From Paenibacillus athensensis (GTDB lineage: Bacteria > Bacillota > Bacilli > Paenibacillales > NBRC-103111): a DNA stretch of 64,000 nucleotides. Below the pieces are notes generated by a model. That model did not search any database. It saw only the letters and a program-made list of their open reading frames with translations, and was not told the origin of the DNA. A program made the position numbers and the translations under genes. Location of the stretch: positions 1 through 64,000 of the forward strand of contig NZ_MYFO02000017.1 in assembly GCF_004514475.2 (NCBI RefSeq), given 5' to 3'. Shown here piece by piece: positions 17,026 to 26,028 of this stretch; position 1 is the first letter of the stretch; every line of letters starts with the position of its first letter.

Positions 17026-18123
17026 ATGGGTAAAGCGCGGTCCGCGCCGGACATTTGGATCATCGTTTCCACCTTGTTGCTTTTAACGATCGGAGTTATT
17101 ATGGTGTATAGCGCCAGCGCCGTGCTCGCCTTCCATGAGTTCGGAGATTCCCTGTACTACTTGAAACGGCAGCTGTTGTTTGCTGCGCTGGGCATCGTGG
17201 CAATGTTTTTTATGATGAATGTCGACTATACCGTTTGGAAAAAGCATGCCCGCATCGGCCTGTTCATCTGTTTCGGCTTGCTGGTCATCGTGCTGATTCC
17301 GGGCATTGGCGTCGTCCGCGGGGGAGCCCGCAGCTGGCTCGGGATCGGTTCGTTCGGCATTCAGCCTTCGGAGTTCATGAAGATCGGGATGATTTTGTTT
17401 CTGGCCAAAATGTTATCCGAGCAGCAGAGTAAAATTACGCTGTTCACTAGCGGCCTGCTGCCCCCGCTGGGCATTATGGGACTGGCCTTCGGCATGATCA
17501 TGCTCCAGCCGGACCTTGGCACGGGCGTCGTGCTTGTCGGCGCGTCGCTCTTGATCATCTACACCTCGGGCGCGCGCCTGCTGCATCTGAGCTATCTGGG
17601 CATGGTCGGGCTGGCCGGCTTTGTCGGGCTGATCATTGCCGCTCCGTACCGGCTGCAGCGGATCACCGCTTTCCTTGATCCGTGGAAGGATCCGCTTGGC
17701 GCAGGCTACCAGGCGATTCAGTCGCTGTATGCGATTGGTCCCGGCGGGCTGGTCGGACTGGGTCTCGGGATGAGCCGGCAGAAATACAGCTATTTGCCAG
17801 AGCCGCAGACCGATTTTATTTTCTCTATCATCGCCGAGGAGCTGGGCTTTATCGGCGGCGCGCTTGTGCTGCTGCTGTTTACGATTCTCGTCTGGCGTGG
17901 GATGCGCGTGGCGATTACCGCTCCCGACACATTTGGCAGCCTGATCGCAGTCGGCATCATCGGCATGATCGCGGTGCAGGTGATTATCAATATCGGTGTG
18001 GTCATCGGCATGTTTCCGGTGACGGGCATCACGCTGCCGCTCATTAGCGCGGGAGGCTCGTCGCTGACACTGATGCTGACGTCAATTGGACTTTTACTTA
18101 ACATATCCCGCTATTCGAGGTGA
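17026..18123 (+). CDS. spoVE: SEDS-family glycosyltransferase/lipid II polymerase SpoVE (FtsW/RodA family)
   Basis: From the ATG at 17026 (AAGAGGTG ahead) this encodes 365 residues, close to Bacillus SpoVE. An upstream TTG-type start adds 19 non-conserved residues. Ten membrane helices are predicted. Conserved SEDS features are VYSASAVLA in helix 1-2, LQPDLGTG in the middle, and the PVTGITLPLISAGGSS signature near the C-terminus. It polymerises glycan strands from lipid II, pairing with a class B PBP; here that is probably SpoVD for spore cortex, though a vegetative FtsW role is possible if no other FtsW exists. Its location between murD and murG matches Bacillus. Confidence 0.9.
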   Translation: MGKARSAPDIWIIVSTLLLLTIGVIMVYSASAVLAFHEFGDSLYYLKRQLLFAALGIVAMFFMMNVDYTVWKKHARIGLFICFGLLVIVLIPGIGVVRGGARSWLGIGSFGIQPSEFMKIGMILFLAKMLSEQQSKITLFTSGLLPPLGIMGLAFGMIMLQPDLGTGVVLVGASLLIIYTSGARLLHLSYLGMVGLAGFVGLIIAAPYRLQRITAFLDPWKDPLGAGYQAIQSLYAIGPGGLVGLGLGMSRQKYSYLPEPQTDFIFSIIAEELGFIGGALVLLLFTILVWRGMRVAITAPDTFGSLIAVGIIGMIAVQVIINIGVVIGMFPVTGITLPLISAGGSSLTLMLTSIGLLLNISRYSR

Positions 18124-18129
18124 ACAGGC

Positions 18130-19197
18130 ATGAAAACGATCGTCTTTACCGGAGGCGGCACGGCCGGTCATGTAACGCCCAACCTGGCGCTGATTGCCAA
18201 GCTGCAGGACGAGGGCTGGGACATCCGCTATATCGGCTCGGCCGCCGGGATTGAAAAAGAGATTATTGAGCGCGAGCAGATTCCGTTTTATCCGATTTCG
18301 TCCGGGAAGCTGCGCCGTTATTTCGATTTAAAAAACTTCAAGGACCCTTTTCGCGTGCTGAAAGGGGTCTACGATTCGTACCGCCTGCTGCGCCGCCTCA
18401 AGCCCGCCATCGTCTTTTCGAAGGGCGGGTTCGTTTCCGTCCCGGTCGTATTTGGCAGCCGGCTTAACCGGATTCCCGTCATTATTCATGAGTCTGACAT
18501 AACGCCGGGCCTGGCGAATCGCTTGTCGATCCCTATGGCGACCAAGGTATGCGTGACGTTCCCCGAATCGCTCGCCCACGTGCAGAGCGACAAGGCCGTG
18601 CTCACCGGGCTGCCGATCCGCAACCGGCTGATGGACGGCAACGCCAGCCGGGGGCGGGCGCTGTGCGATTTCCACAGCGGCAAGCCTGTCGTGCTCGTCA
18701 TGGGCGGCAGCCTTGGCTCGCAAGCGATCAATCAGGCGCTGCGCGACGAGCTGCCCCGGCTACTGGAGCATTTCCAGATCGTCCATCTGTGCGGCAAAGG
18801 CAATGTGTCCGCAGCGCACGCCGTTCGCGGCTACAAGCAGTTCGAATACGTCTCCGATGAGCTGGCCGATTTGCTGGCGATGTCGGAGCTGGTTGTATCC
18901 CGCGCCGGAGCGACGTCGATCTTTGAGTTTCTCGCGCTGCAAAAGCCGATGCTGCTCATCCCGCTGACGTTGGCGGCCAGCCGGGGCGATCAGATTTTGA
19001 ACGCCCGCTCGTTCGCCAAAGCCGGCTATGCCGACGTGCTGGAGGAAGAAGCGCTTGACGGTGGCGTTTTGGCCGCACGCCTCGAAGCGCTTTATGCAGC
19101 GCGCGAGCAGTATCGCACGGCGATGAGCGCGCAACTGAGCGCAGACGCCACCTCGGCCATCGTTGACCTGATCGAAAAATACCGTCTCCACGCCTGA
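18130..19197 (+). CDS. murG: UDP-GlcNAc:lipid I GlcNAc transferase MurG
   Basis: This encodes 355 residues. The N-terminal glycine loop [14 protein letters not shown] binds the acceptor; [12 protein letters not shown] and the [10 protein letters not shown] loop follow; the C-terminal donor-binding part shows [14 protein letters not shown]. It is a peripheral protein of the cytoplasmic membrane face that makes lipid II. It starts six bases after spoVE. Confidence 0.96.
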   Translation: MKTIVFTGGGTAGHVTPNLALIAKLQDEGWDIRYIGSAAGIEKEIIEREQIPFYPISSGKLRRYFDLKNFKDPFRVLKGVYDSYRLLRRLKPAIVFSKGGFVSVPVVFGSRLNRIPVIIHESDITPGLANRLSIPMATKVCVTFPESLAHVQSDKAVLTGLPIRNRLMDGNASRGRALCDFHSGKPVVLVMGGSLGSQAINQALRDELPRLLEHFQIVHLCGKGNVSAAHAVRGYKQFEYVSDELADLLAMSELVVSRAGATSIFEFLALQKPMLLIPLTLAASRGDQILNARSFAKAGYADVLEEEALDGGVLAARLEALYAAREQYRTAMSAQLSADATSAIVDLIEKYRLHA

Positions 19198-19395
19198 CTG
19201 GCGACAAAAGCGGGCGGGCATCAGTCACACTCTTTCCGATTTTACATAAACTACACTATAACCGTGACAGACACCCAAGGCAGCGCACGGCAGTCGGCCG
19301 CTCAGGCCCGAGCCGCGCGCCGGGAAACGATTCCTCAAACGCCATCCGGCAGAGGAGGAACGCGATCCGCCCGAAGTTCTGTGAAGGAGGTTCCC

Positions 19396-20301
19396 ATGCA
19401 GCAGCTCATATCTGACTTACAAGCGGCACAGGTCGGAGAAATCCGATTGAACGAAAAGCTGGCCCCTTATACGACATGGAAAATCGGCGGTCCTGCCGAT
19501 CTCCTGATCGTCCCCGTCAGCAAGGAAGCGATTGCGGCGTCCATCCGCATTCTCGTCCGGCACCAAGTCCCGTGGACGGTCATTGGACGCGGCTCCAATC
19601 TGCTTGTCGCCGACAAGGGGATTCGTGGAGCAGTCATCAAGCTGGGCGACACGCTTGAGACCTTGCGTTTCGATGGCACTACCGTCTATGCAGGCGCTTC
19701 GTATTCGTTCATCAAGCTGTCCGTGCTGGCCGCCAAGGCAGGTTTGACGGGCCTGGAGTTTGCCGGAGGCATTCCCGGCTCCGTGGGAGGCGCCGTTTAC
19801 ATGAACGCGGGGGCTCATGGCTCTGACGTGTCACGCATACTCAAGCAGGCTGAAGTGATTCTCGATTCCGGAGAAATCGTCACGATGCAAGCAGACGACC
19901 TGCGCTATGCGTATCGCCATTCCGTTCTGCATACGCTGCCGGGTATCGTCACCGAGGCGGTGTTCGAGCTGGTCGAAGGCGACCGCAAGGAAATCGCCGG
20001 CGCGATGGCGGCCTACCGCGATCGCCGGCTGCGCACGCAGCCGCTGCAGCTGGCCTGTGCAGGCAGCGTCTTCCGCAATCCGCAAGGCGGCTTTGCCGCC
20101 AAGCTGATCGAAGAAGCGGGCCTGAAGGGCAAGCGTGTCGGCGGCGCGGAGGTCTCCGAGCTGCACGCCAATTTCATCGTGAATACCGGGAACGCTACAG
20201 CCGTGGACGTTCTCACCCTCATCGAAGAGATCCAGCAAATCGTGCTCGACAAGTACGGCATCTCGCTGGTTCCGGAGGTATTGGTGGTGGGTGAGAGGTA
20301 A
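19396..20301 (+). CDS. murB: UDP-N-acetylenolpyruvoylglucosamine reductase MurB
   Basis: The ATG at 19396 follows AAGGAGG (19384-19390), giving 301 residues; the frame is open upstream to a GTG at 19264 but that part is low-complexity and unlike the family. The FAD-binding PCMH fold is seen in YTTWKIGGPADLL, VIGRGSNLLV and the GGIPGSVGGAVYMNAGAHG loop. The catalytic segment CAGSVFRNP and the C-terminal HANFIVN are type II MurB features. It uses NADPH to make UDP-MurNAc. The roughly 200-base gap after murG may hold a separate promoter. Confidence 0.95.
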   Translation: MQQLISDLQAAQVGEIRLNEKLAPYTTWKIGGPADLLIVPVSKEAIAASIRILVRHQVPWTVIGRGSNLLVADKGIRGAVIKLGDTLETLRFDGTTVYAGASYSFIKLSVLAAKAGLTGLEFAGGIPGSVGGAVYMNAGAHGSDVSRILKQAEVILDSGEIVTMQADDLRYAYRHSVLHTLPGIVTEAVFELVEGDRKEIAGAMAAYRDRRLRTQPLQLACAGSVFRNPQGGFAAKLIEEAGLKGKRVGGAEVSELHANFIVNTGNATAVDVLTLIEEIQQIVLDKYGISLVPEVLVVGER

Positions 20302-20316
20302 ATCGGAGGTGGAACT

Positions 20317-21585
20317 TTGGAGAAGCTGGTTATCGAAGGTGGAAAACCTCTCACGGGAGCCATCCAGATACACGGCGCAAAAAACGCCGCATTACCGATC
20401 TTGGCAGCTTGCATCCTGGCCAGCGGCACACACACGTTGCACAATGTCCCCAATCTGCTCGACATCGAGACGATGCTGCGGATTCTCCGCGCACTCGGCT
20501 GTCGCGCCGAACAGGTAAACGACACAGTCACCCTGCAAACATCCACAGCTCATTCCTCTCATATCCCGGAAGAATTGATGGGACAAATGCGATCCTCGAT
20601 CTTTCTGATGGGCCCGCTCCTTGCCAGATTCGGCAGCGTTACCGTATATCAGCCGGGCGGCTGCGCGATCGGCGAACGCAAAATCGACCTGCACCTGAAA
20701 GGACTTCAAGCTCTAGGGGCTCAGATTGAAGAGTCCGCCAATCAAATCGTTTGTACCGCCGATACCTTGCAGGGCGCGGAAATCGTGCTGGATTTTCCGA
20801 GCGTAGGCGCTACGGAAAACATCATGATGGCCGCTGTCCGCGCCGAAGGGGTCACCACCATCTACAATGCGGCCCGCGAGCCGGAAATTCAGGATTTGCA
20901 AAACTTTTTGAACGCAATGGGCGCGGATATTATCGGCGCAGGTACGGACACGATTACGATTCGCGGCGTGAAGGAGCTAACCTCTGGCGCGTACCGGATC
21001 ATTCCCGATCGCATCGTGGCCGGCACGTTTCTGGTTGCGGCTGCGGCGACCCGGGGCAACGTCACGCTGGAGCGAGTCAACCCTGCCCACCTGACCTCGG
21101 TGATTCATGTGCTCAAACGCGCAGGTGTTCAAATCGTAACGGACGGTGATATAATACATGTAAGCTGTCCGACGCGCCCCAAAGCGGTAGAGCGAATCGT
21201 GACTTCGCCGCATCCGGCATTTCCGACCGATCTGCAATCGCAGGTGATGGTGCTGCTGTCGCTGGCCGACGGGCTGAGCGTGATGAAAGAAACGATCTTT
21301 GAAGGCCGCTTCAAGCATGTCGATGAGCTTTCCCGCATGGGTGCGGACATTCGCGTCGACTTGAGCTCCGCTTTTATTCGCGGCGTTCCGCGGTTGTATG
21401 GAGCGACGGTGGAGGCAACCGACCTGCGGGCCGGAGCGGCGCTTGTTATCGCCGGTCTCGCTGCGCACGGCACGACGATTGTGCAGCAAATTCATCATAT
21501 CGACCGCGGCTACGACCGGATCGAGATGATGTTAAGCCGGCTGGGCGCTTCGGTTCACCGGCAGCTGCCCGTTCCAAGCGAGTAA
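20317..21585 (+). CDS. murA: UDP-N-acetylglucosamine 1-carboxyvinyltransferase MurA
   Basis: This encodes 422 residues from a TTG start after CGGAGGTGG. The inside-out alpha/beta barrel family is shown by IHGAKNAALPILAA (with the Lys-Asn pair near 22), the active-site loop with Cys in PGGCAIGERKIDLHL, and FPSVGATENIMMAAV. It catalyses the first committed step of peptidoglycan synthesis, making the MurB substrate, so substrate and product genes are neighbours. In Bacillus subtilis murA is not in this cluster; here it takes the place between murB and divIB. Confidence 0.95.
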   Translation: MEKLVIEGGKPLTGAIQIHGAKNAALPILAACILASGTHTLHNVPNLLDIETMLRILRALGCRAEQVNDTVTLQTSTAHSSHIPEELMGQMRSSIFLMGPLLARFGSVTVYQPGGCAIGERKIDLHLKGLQALGAQIEESANQIVCTADTLQGAEIVLDFPSVGATENIMMAAVRAEGVTTIYNAAREPEIQDLQNFLNAMGADIIGAGTDTITIRGVKELTSGAYRIIPDRIVAGTFLVAAAATRGNVTLERVNPAHLTSVIHVLKRAGVQIVTDGDIIHVSCPTRPKAVERIVTSPHPAFPTDLQSQVMVLLSLADGLSVMKETIFEGRFKHVDELSRMGADIRVDLSSAFIRGVPRLYGATVEATDLRAGAALVIAGLAAHGTTIVQQIHHIDRGYDRIEMMLSRLGASVHRQLPVPSE

Positions 21586-22254
21586 CGGACCTTTGATGAA
21601 GCCCCGCCTTCCCTTCCTGCCCGCTGCAGGAGGGGATTCCGGGTTTGGCCCGGGCTATACCCGGTGAACGCAAGACAAACGGTTCAAGGCGTTCAACCTT
21701 GAAAGACTCCGACAGGAGTTTTTCTTGTGTCCGCCCGGTTGTGGACAAGCCCGTCGGCTGGTCGTCGCGCCGGACGGATCCCGGCAGGCCGCGCTGCCGG
21801 CTGTCTGTGAACCGCAATCGGGCAGCCGCTGCAAGCTGCCCCTTCCCCGGACCTCCGTCTACATGCGGTCCAGGTTGTGACCGCGTCAGCGCTTTTTCGG
21901 GATTTTTCGATATTTTTCTTCTATTATATAGGTCTAAATGTGCAACCGTTTGATCTTGTGAAAATAGTTCTTGCGAAGCATTTCCTAATGAAAAAACTCC
22001 TGCTAGAATTTCACAAACTCATCTTGTGCGAAACATGCCCTGCTGGGCCTCCTCCTGCGTTGGTTGCAAAAAGGCCATGCTTCCGTTCGCCGGCAGGCCG
22101 GAGCAAATCTGGCAGCGGCTGCGCTTGACTGGCCGGAGCAGCTTGCCGCCGTCGCCGCGGGTCTAGCTGCGCGATGGATTTGTTCAGTAAAAGTTGATTG
22201 GCGCAAAGTTAAAGCGCCATCTTCCAAAGTTATTTTCTATGAGGTGATACCCAA
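21586..22254. other. Long intergenic gap between murA and divIB
   Basis: There is no supported gene. It contains one intrinsic terminator (21703-21725), an AT-rich patch around 21895-21990 with TATTATATA that could hold a promoter, and a perfect 6-bp hairpin TGGCGC/GCGCCA (22199-22219) shortly before divIB. The short open frames here lack coding character. Confidence 0.5.
21703..21725 (+). terminator. Intrinsic terminator after murA
   Basis: AAGACTCC (21703-21710) pairs with GGAGTTTT across a GACA loop, followed by TTTCTT. It would split the dcw cluster into an upstream mur part and a downstream divIB-ftsAZ part. Confidence 0.65.
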
Positions 22255-23151
22255 GTGCCCGACGATTTGAAGATGCCGGCTCTTCCCAAGCCCAAGCCGC
22301 GCGCTCGGGCGAGCCGCAAGCTGCTGGCGTTCCTGTTCCTGTTTTTCATCACACTGCTTGTCATCCTGTTCTTTCAATCCTCGTTGAGCCGTGTCAGCGT
22401 CATTCAGGTCGAGGGCAACGATCTGCTGGACGCGGAGTCGATCCGCCAAGCGGCGGGGCTGAAGGAGGGAGACCGCTTTTTCGCCATCGGCGGCTCGGAT
22501 ATCGCCGCGCGGGTCAAGTCGCTGAAGATGGTGCAGGATGTGGAAGTGACGAAGCATTTTCCCGGTCAAGTGCACATTCAGGTCAAGGAATTCCCCAAGG
22601 TGGCGTTCCAGTTGACGCCGGAGGGCAAGACCGAAGCCGTGCTCGCCGACGGTGCGGTTGTGGAGCTGCCATCCGGCGATTTCCCGCTGGATAAGCCGAT
22701 TCTAACCGGCTGGTCGGACAGCGATCCGAATAAAGCGGCGCTCTGTCAGGTGCTCGGCGAGCTGCCGGCGAGCGCGCTGGCCGATATTTCGGAGATTAAG
22801 CCCGATCCGTCCGAATCGTATCCCGATAAAATCAAAATGTACACGCGCTCGCAATACGAGGTGTACACGACGATTGCTTATCTTCCGGACAAAATCGATA
22901 ATTTGCCGGCCTACATTGCCAGTCTGCAAGAGAATCACGTCGACGGCGGCGTGATCCGGATGCTGGAGGTCGACAATCACGCTCCGTTTGAAATGAGCGA
23001 CGACCCCGGGGCGTCCGGCAGCAAAGACAACGCGGCTGCAAGCAGCGGCGCGAAGGACGCGGTCAAACCGGCCGGCAAGCAGGGCGATTCGGCCCAAGCC
23101 TCCGGCAAGACCGCTTCGGGCGAAACGCCTGCCGACGCGGCCGGAGAATAA
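22255..23151 (+). CDS. divIB: Cell division protein DivIB/FtsQ
   Basis: This encodes 298 residues from a GTG preceded by GAGGTGAT. It has a short basic cytoplasmic part, one membrane helix (LLAFLFLFFITLLVILFF, about 23-40), then a POTRA domain starting VSVIQVEGNDLL, the FtsQ/DivIB beta domain, and a disordered tail rich in Ser, Lys, Ala and Gly (about 245-298). It acts outside the membrane in the divisome, with FtsL and DivIC. The lengthened tail resembles a wall-facing linker. It is in the usual place upstream of ftsA, but ylxW, ylxX and sbp of Bacillus are not present between. Confidence 0.9.
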   Translation: MPDDLKMPALPKPKPRARASRKLLAFLFLFFITLLVILFFQSSLSRVSVIQVEGNDLLDAESIRQAAGLKEGDRFFAIGGSDIAARVKSLKMVQDVEVTKHFPGQVHIQVKEFPKVAFQLTPEGKTEAVLADGAVVELPSGDFPLDKPILTGWSDSDPNKAALCQVLGELPASALADISEIKPDPSESYPDKIKMYTRSQYEVYTTIAYLPDKIDNLPAYIASLQENHVDGGVIRMLEVDNHAPFEMSDDPGASGSKDNAAASSGAKDAVKPAGKQGDSAQASGKTASGETPADAAGE

Positions 23152-23297
23152 ACGTTTGCATGGTTTACAAAAAAGCAAAATGGACTACTCAACCGCCAAA
23201 ATTAATGTTAAAATTGGTTTTATGGTTATTTTGAGCCTCTTTTGCACATAGACGCACCATTGGATCGATTTTTACGTATAAAAAAATTGTAGAAAAA

Positions 23298-23326
23298 AGA
23301 GGGAATGTGGCTATTGTGTTGAATAT
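23298..23326 (+). promoter_or_regulatory. Candidate SigH promoter for ftsA-ftsZ
   Basis: AGAGGGAAT (23298-23306) and GTTGAATAT (23318-23326) are separated by 11 bases. This matches the sigma-H pattern RnAGGAwWW-N11/12-RnnGAATWW with one mismatch. Bacillus ftsAZ is known to have a sigma-H promoter that raises FtsZ at sporulation onset. The surrounding 230-base gap is AT-rich compared with its neighbours. Confidence 0.6.
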
Positions 23327-23385
23327 GTACAAGGGCATGTGTGGACAACTCAAATTTTTACCAATTTACAGGAGGTGCCAAGGGC

Positions 23386-24642
23386 TTGAGCAACAATGAC
23401 ATCATTGTTAGTTTGGACATCGGTACATCCAAGGTTCGTGCTATTATTGGGGAAGTTGTCAACGGAACCATTAATATAATTGGAGTAGGATCTGCCGACT
23501 CTGAAGGCATTCGCAAAGGCGCGATCGTGGACATTGACCAGACGGTGAACTCCATCCGCAGTGCCGTCGATCACGCGGAACGGATGGTAGGCGTACAAAT
23601 TTCCGAGGTGTTTGTCGGCATTACCGGCAATCACATCGCGCTGCAGACGAGCCACGGCGTTGTCGCCGTCTCGAACGAGGATCGGGAAATCGGCGAGGAG
23701 GACATCGATCGCGTCATCCAGGCCGCCCGGGTTATTGCGTTGCCTCCAGAGCGTGAGATTATCGGAGTCGTGCCAAAGCAATATTTGGTGGACGGGCAGG
23801 AAGGCATTAACGATCCGCGCGGGATGATCGGCGTTCGTCTGGAAGTCGACGCGACGATTATTACCGGCGCCAAGACAGGCATACATAATTTGATTCGGGT
23901 TGTGGAAAAATCCGAACTAAAGGTAGCGGGCCTGATCTTGATGTCGCTTGCGGCAGGCCAGCTGGTGCTGTCCAAGGACGAGAAAATGATCGGAACGGTG
24001 CTGGTCGACATCGGCGCAGGCGCGACGACGCTGGCCGTATTCGAGCAGGGCAACATGGTGGCGACTTCGACCATTCCGATTGGCGGGGAGTACATCAGCA
24101 ATGACATCGCGATTGGACTACGCACGCAGATGGAGATTGCCGAACGCATCAAGCTCAAATTCGGCTGTGCTTCGATTCAGGACGCAGCGCCCGACCAGGT
24201 GTTCAAGGTGACGCGCATCGGCAGCAACGTGGACAAGGAGTTCTCTCAGGTCGATCTGGCGAACATCGTCGAGCCGCGGGTGCAGGAGATTTTCCAGCTG
24301 ATTCGCAGCGAGGTCCATCGTCTGGGATACGGCGATTTGACCGGAGGCTACGTGCTGGCCGGCGGCACCGTCATGATGCCGGGCATGCTGGCGGTAGCCC
24401 AGGAAGAGCTGGCGACGTCAGTACGCATCGCCGTGCCGGATTTCATCGGCGTGCGCGACCCGTCTTTTACGAACGGCGTAGGCATTATTCAGTTCGTGTC
24501 CAAATATTTGAAAGCCCGGCAGGCTGGCGCAAGCTTCACCAAGAAAACAGCGGCCAAATCCTCAAGTAAAAAAACCTCCGGCGGCAGTAACAAAACAGGT
24601 TTGCTGGAGAGGCTCAAAAACTTTTTCAGCGAATTTATTTAA
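23386..24642 (+). CDS. ftsA: Cell division protein FtsA
   Basis: The TTG at 23386 follows CAGGAGGTG (23369-23377) and gives 418 residues starting MSNNDIIVSLDIGTSK; a GTG at 23341 would add 15 residues and has no good site. The actin-like ATPase fold shows phosphate loop DIGTSKVR near residue 11, VLVDIGAGATT in the middle, and VLAGGTVMMPGM near the end. A basic Ser/Lys-rich linker leads to the C-terminal amphipathic helix (LLERLKNFFSEFI) that anchors it to membrane. It tethers FtsZ to the membrane. Confidence 0.95.
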   Translation: MSNNDIIVSLDIGTSKVRAIIGEVVNGTINIIGVGSADSEGIRKGAIVDIDQTVNSIRSAVDHAERMVGVQISEVFVGITGNHIALQTSHGVVAVSNEDREIGEEDIDRVIQAARVIALPPEREIIGVVPKQYLVDGQEGINDPRGMIGVRLEVDATIITGAKTGIHNLIRVVEKSELKVAGLILMSLAAGQLVLSKDEKMIGTVLVDIGAGATTLAVFEQGNMVATSTIPIGGEYISNDIAIGLRTQMEIAERIKLKFGCASIQDAAPDQVFKVTRIGSNVDKEFSQVDLANIVEPRVQEIFQLIRSEVHRLGYGDLTGGYVLAGGTVMMPGMLAVAQEELATSVRIAVPDFIGVRDPSFTNGVGIIQFVSKYLKARQAGASFTKKTAAKSSSKKTSGGSNKTGLLERLKNFFSEFI

Positions 24643-24712
24643 GCCGTTCAGGCTTGAGGATCAACGCAGGATCGAACAAGCTGCGAATGAGAGTTAGGGG
24701 GACAACAATTAC

Positions 24713-25831
24713 ATGTTTGAATTTGATATGGACATGGACCAATTGGCACAAATCAAAGTCATCGGCGTCGGCGGCGGCGGCAGCAATGCCGTCAACCGGA
24801 TGATCGAGAACGGCGTCAAGGGAGTCGAGTTCATTACGGTGAATACGGATGCTCAAGCGCTGCATCTGGCCAAATCGGAGCACAAGCTGCAAATTGGCGA
24901 CAAGCTGACGCGCGGCTTGGGTGCGGGAGCGAACCCGGATGTTGGCAAGAAAGCGGCTGAGGAATCCAGAGAATTGATTCTGAACACGCTGCGCGGAGCG
25001 GATATGGTGTTCGTGACAGCCGGTATGGGCGGCGGTACGGGTACAGGCGCAGCTCCGGTCATTGCCGAAATCGCCAAGGAAGTCGGCGCGTTGACGGTTG
25101 GCGTAGTCACTCGGCCGTTTACGTTCGAGGGCCGCAAGCGCTCGCTGCAAGCCGAGCAAGGCATTGCCGCGCTCAAGGAAAAGGTCGATACGCTGATCAT
25201 CATTCCGAACGACCGGCTGCTCGAAATTGTCGATAAGAAGACGCCAATGCTCGAAGCGTTCCGTGAAGCGGACAACGTTTTGCGTCAGGGCGTACAAGGC
25301 ATTTCGGACTTGATCGCGGTACCGGGCCTGATCAACCTTGACTTTGCCGACGTGAAAACGATCATGACCGAGCGCGGCTCGGCGTTGATGGGCATCGGGG
25401 TCGCCACGGGCGAGAATCGCGCGGCCGAAGCGGCCAAGAAGGCGATTTCCAGCCCGCTGCTGGAAACGTCGATTGAAGGCGCGCGCGGCGTGCTGATGAA
25501 CATTACCGGCGGCATGAACCTCAGTTTGTATGAGGTGAACGAGGCAGCCGACATCGTCGCTTCCGCTTCCGACGTCGAAGTCAATATGATCTTCGGCGCG
25601 GTGATCGACGACCGCTTGAAGGACGAGATTCTGGTGACAGTCATCGCCACCGGCTTTGAACACAAGCAGGTGCCGACGCAGCAGCCGGCCAAACGCCCTT
25701 CGTCCGGTCAGCCTGAGAGCTACAACGACAATCGGACAAACAATCTGCGTCCGTTCGGCAGCCAGCCTTCGAGCGATCAGCTGGATATTCCGACGTTTCT
25801 CCGCAATCGCGGCCGCAACACCGACAAATAA
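24713..25831 (+). CDS. ftsZ: Cell division protein FtsZ
   Basis: This encodes 372 residues. The GTPase domain has [13 protein letters not shown] near residue 18 and the tubulin signature [11 protein letters not shown] near 106; the T7 loop is [12 protein letters not shown] short disordered linker leads to the conserved tail [12 protein letters not shown] that binds FtsA and SepF. It polymerises into the Z ring at midcell and at the polar sporulation septum. It follows ftsA by 70 bases and is closed by a terminator. Confidence 0.97.
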   Translation: MFEFDMDMDQLAQIKVIGVGGGGSNAVNRMIENGVKGVEFITVNTDAQALHLAKSEHKLQIGDKLTRGLGAGANPDVGKKAAEESRELILNTLRGADMVFVTAGMGGGTGTGAAPVIAEIAKEVGALTVGVVTRPFTFEGRKRSLQAEQGIAALKEKVDTLIIIPNDRLLEIVDKKTPMLEAFREADNVLRQGVQGISDLIAVPGLINLDFADVKTIMTERGSALMGIGVATGENRAAEAAKKAISSPLLETSIEGARGVLMNITGGMNLSLYEVNEAADIVASASDVEVNMIFGAVIDDRLKDEILVTVIATGFEHKQVPTQQPAKRPSSGQPESYNDNRTNNLRPFGSQPSSDQLDIPTFLRNRGRNTDK

Positions 25832-25849
25832 TGACAGGCTTTTAAAGAT

Positions 25850-25886
25850 AAACCGAAGCTCGCCCAGCGCGAGACTTCGGTTTTTT
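25850..25886 (+). terminator. Intrinsic terminator after ftsZ
   Basis: AAACCGAAGCTCGC pairs with GCGAGACTTCGGTTT with one bulged base, followed by a T run. It ends the dcw transcript. Confidence 0.88.
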
Positions 25887-25965
25887 GCTGTTTGCGCCCG
25901 TCGTGGCGCGGGCTGAAGCCTCCTTGCAGCAACTGACAAAAAAAGTGTCCAGGGCCTGGCAAGTT

Positions 25966-25998
25966 TAGACAGACTTTGAAATAAGATTCTTATATACT
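25966..25998 (+). promoter_or_regulatory. Candidate Spo0A-activated promoter of spoIIGA-sigE
   Basis: TAGACA (25966-25971) and TATACT (25993-25998) are separated by 21 bases. The Bacillus spoIIG promoter is unusual in having a -35 and -10 about 22 bases apart and needing Spo0A-P. A TGACAAA element (about 25934-25940) resembles the reverse of a 0A box. The geometry is striking but was found by eye. Confidence 0.5.
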
Positions 25999-26028
25999 GA
26001 TTTCGAACCGACGGGAGGTGGGCGAGGG

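Noticed and set aside
21877-22128. Possible small gene between murA and divIB
   Set aside because: No Shine-Dalgarno site and low-complexity, Cys/Pro-rich translation; treated as non-coding.
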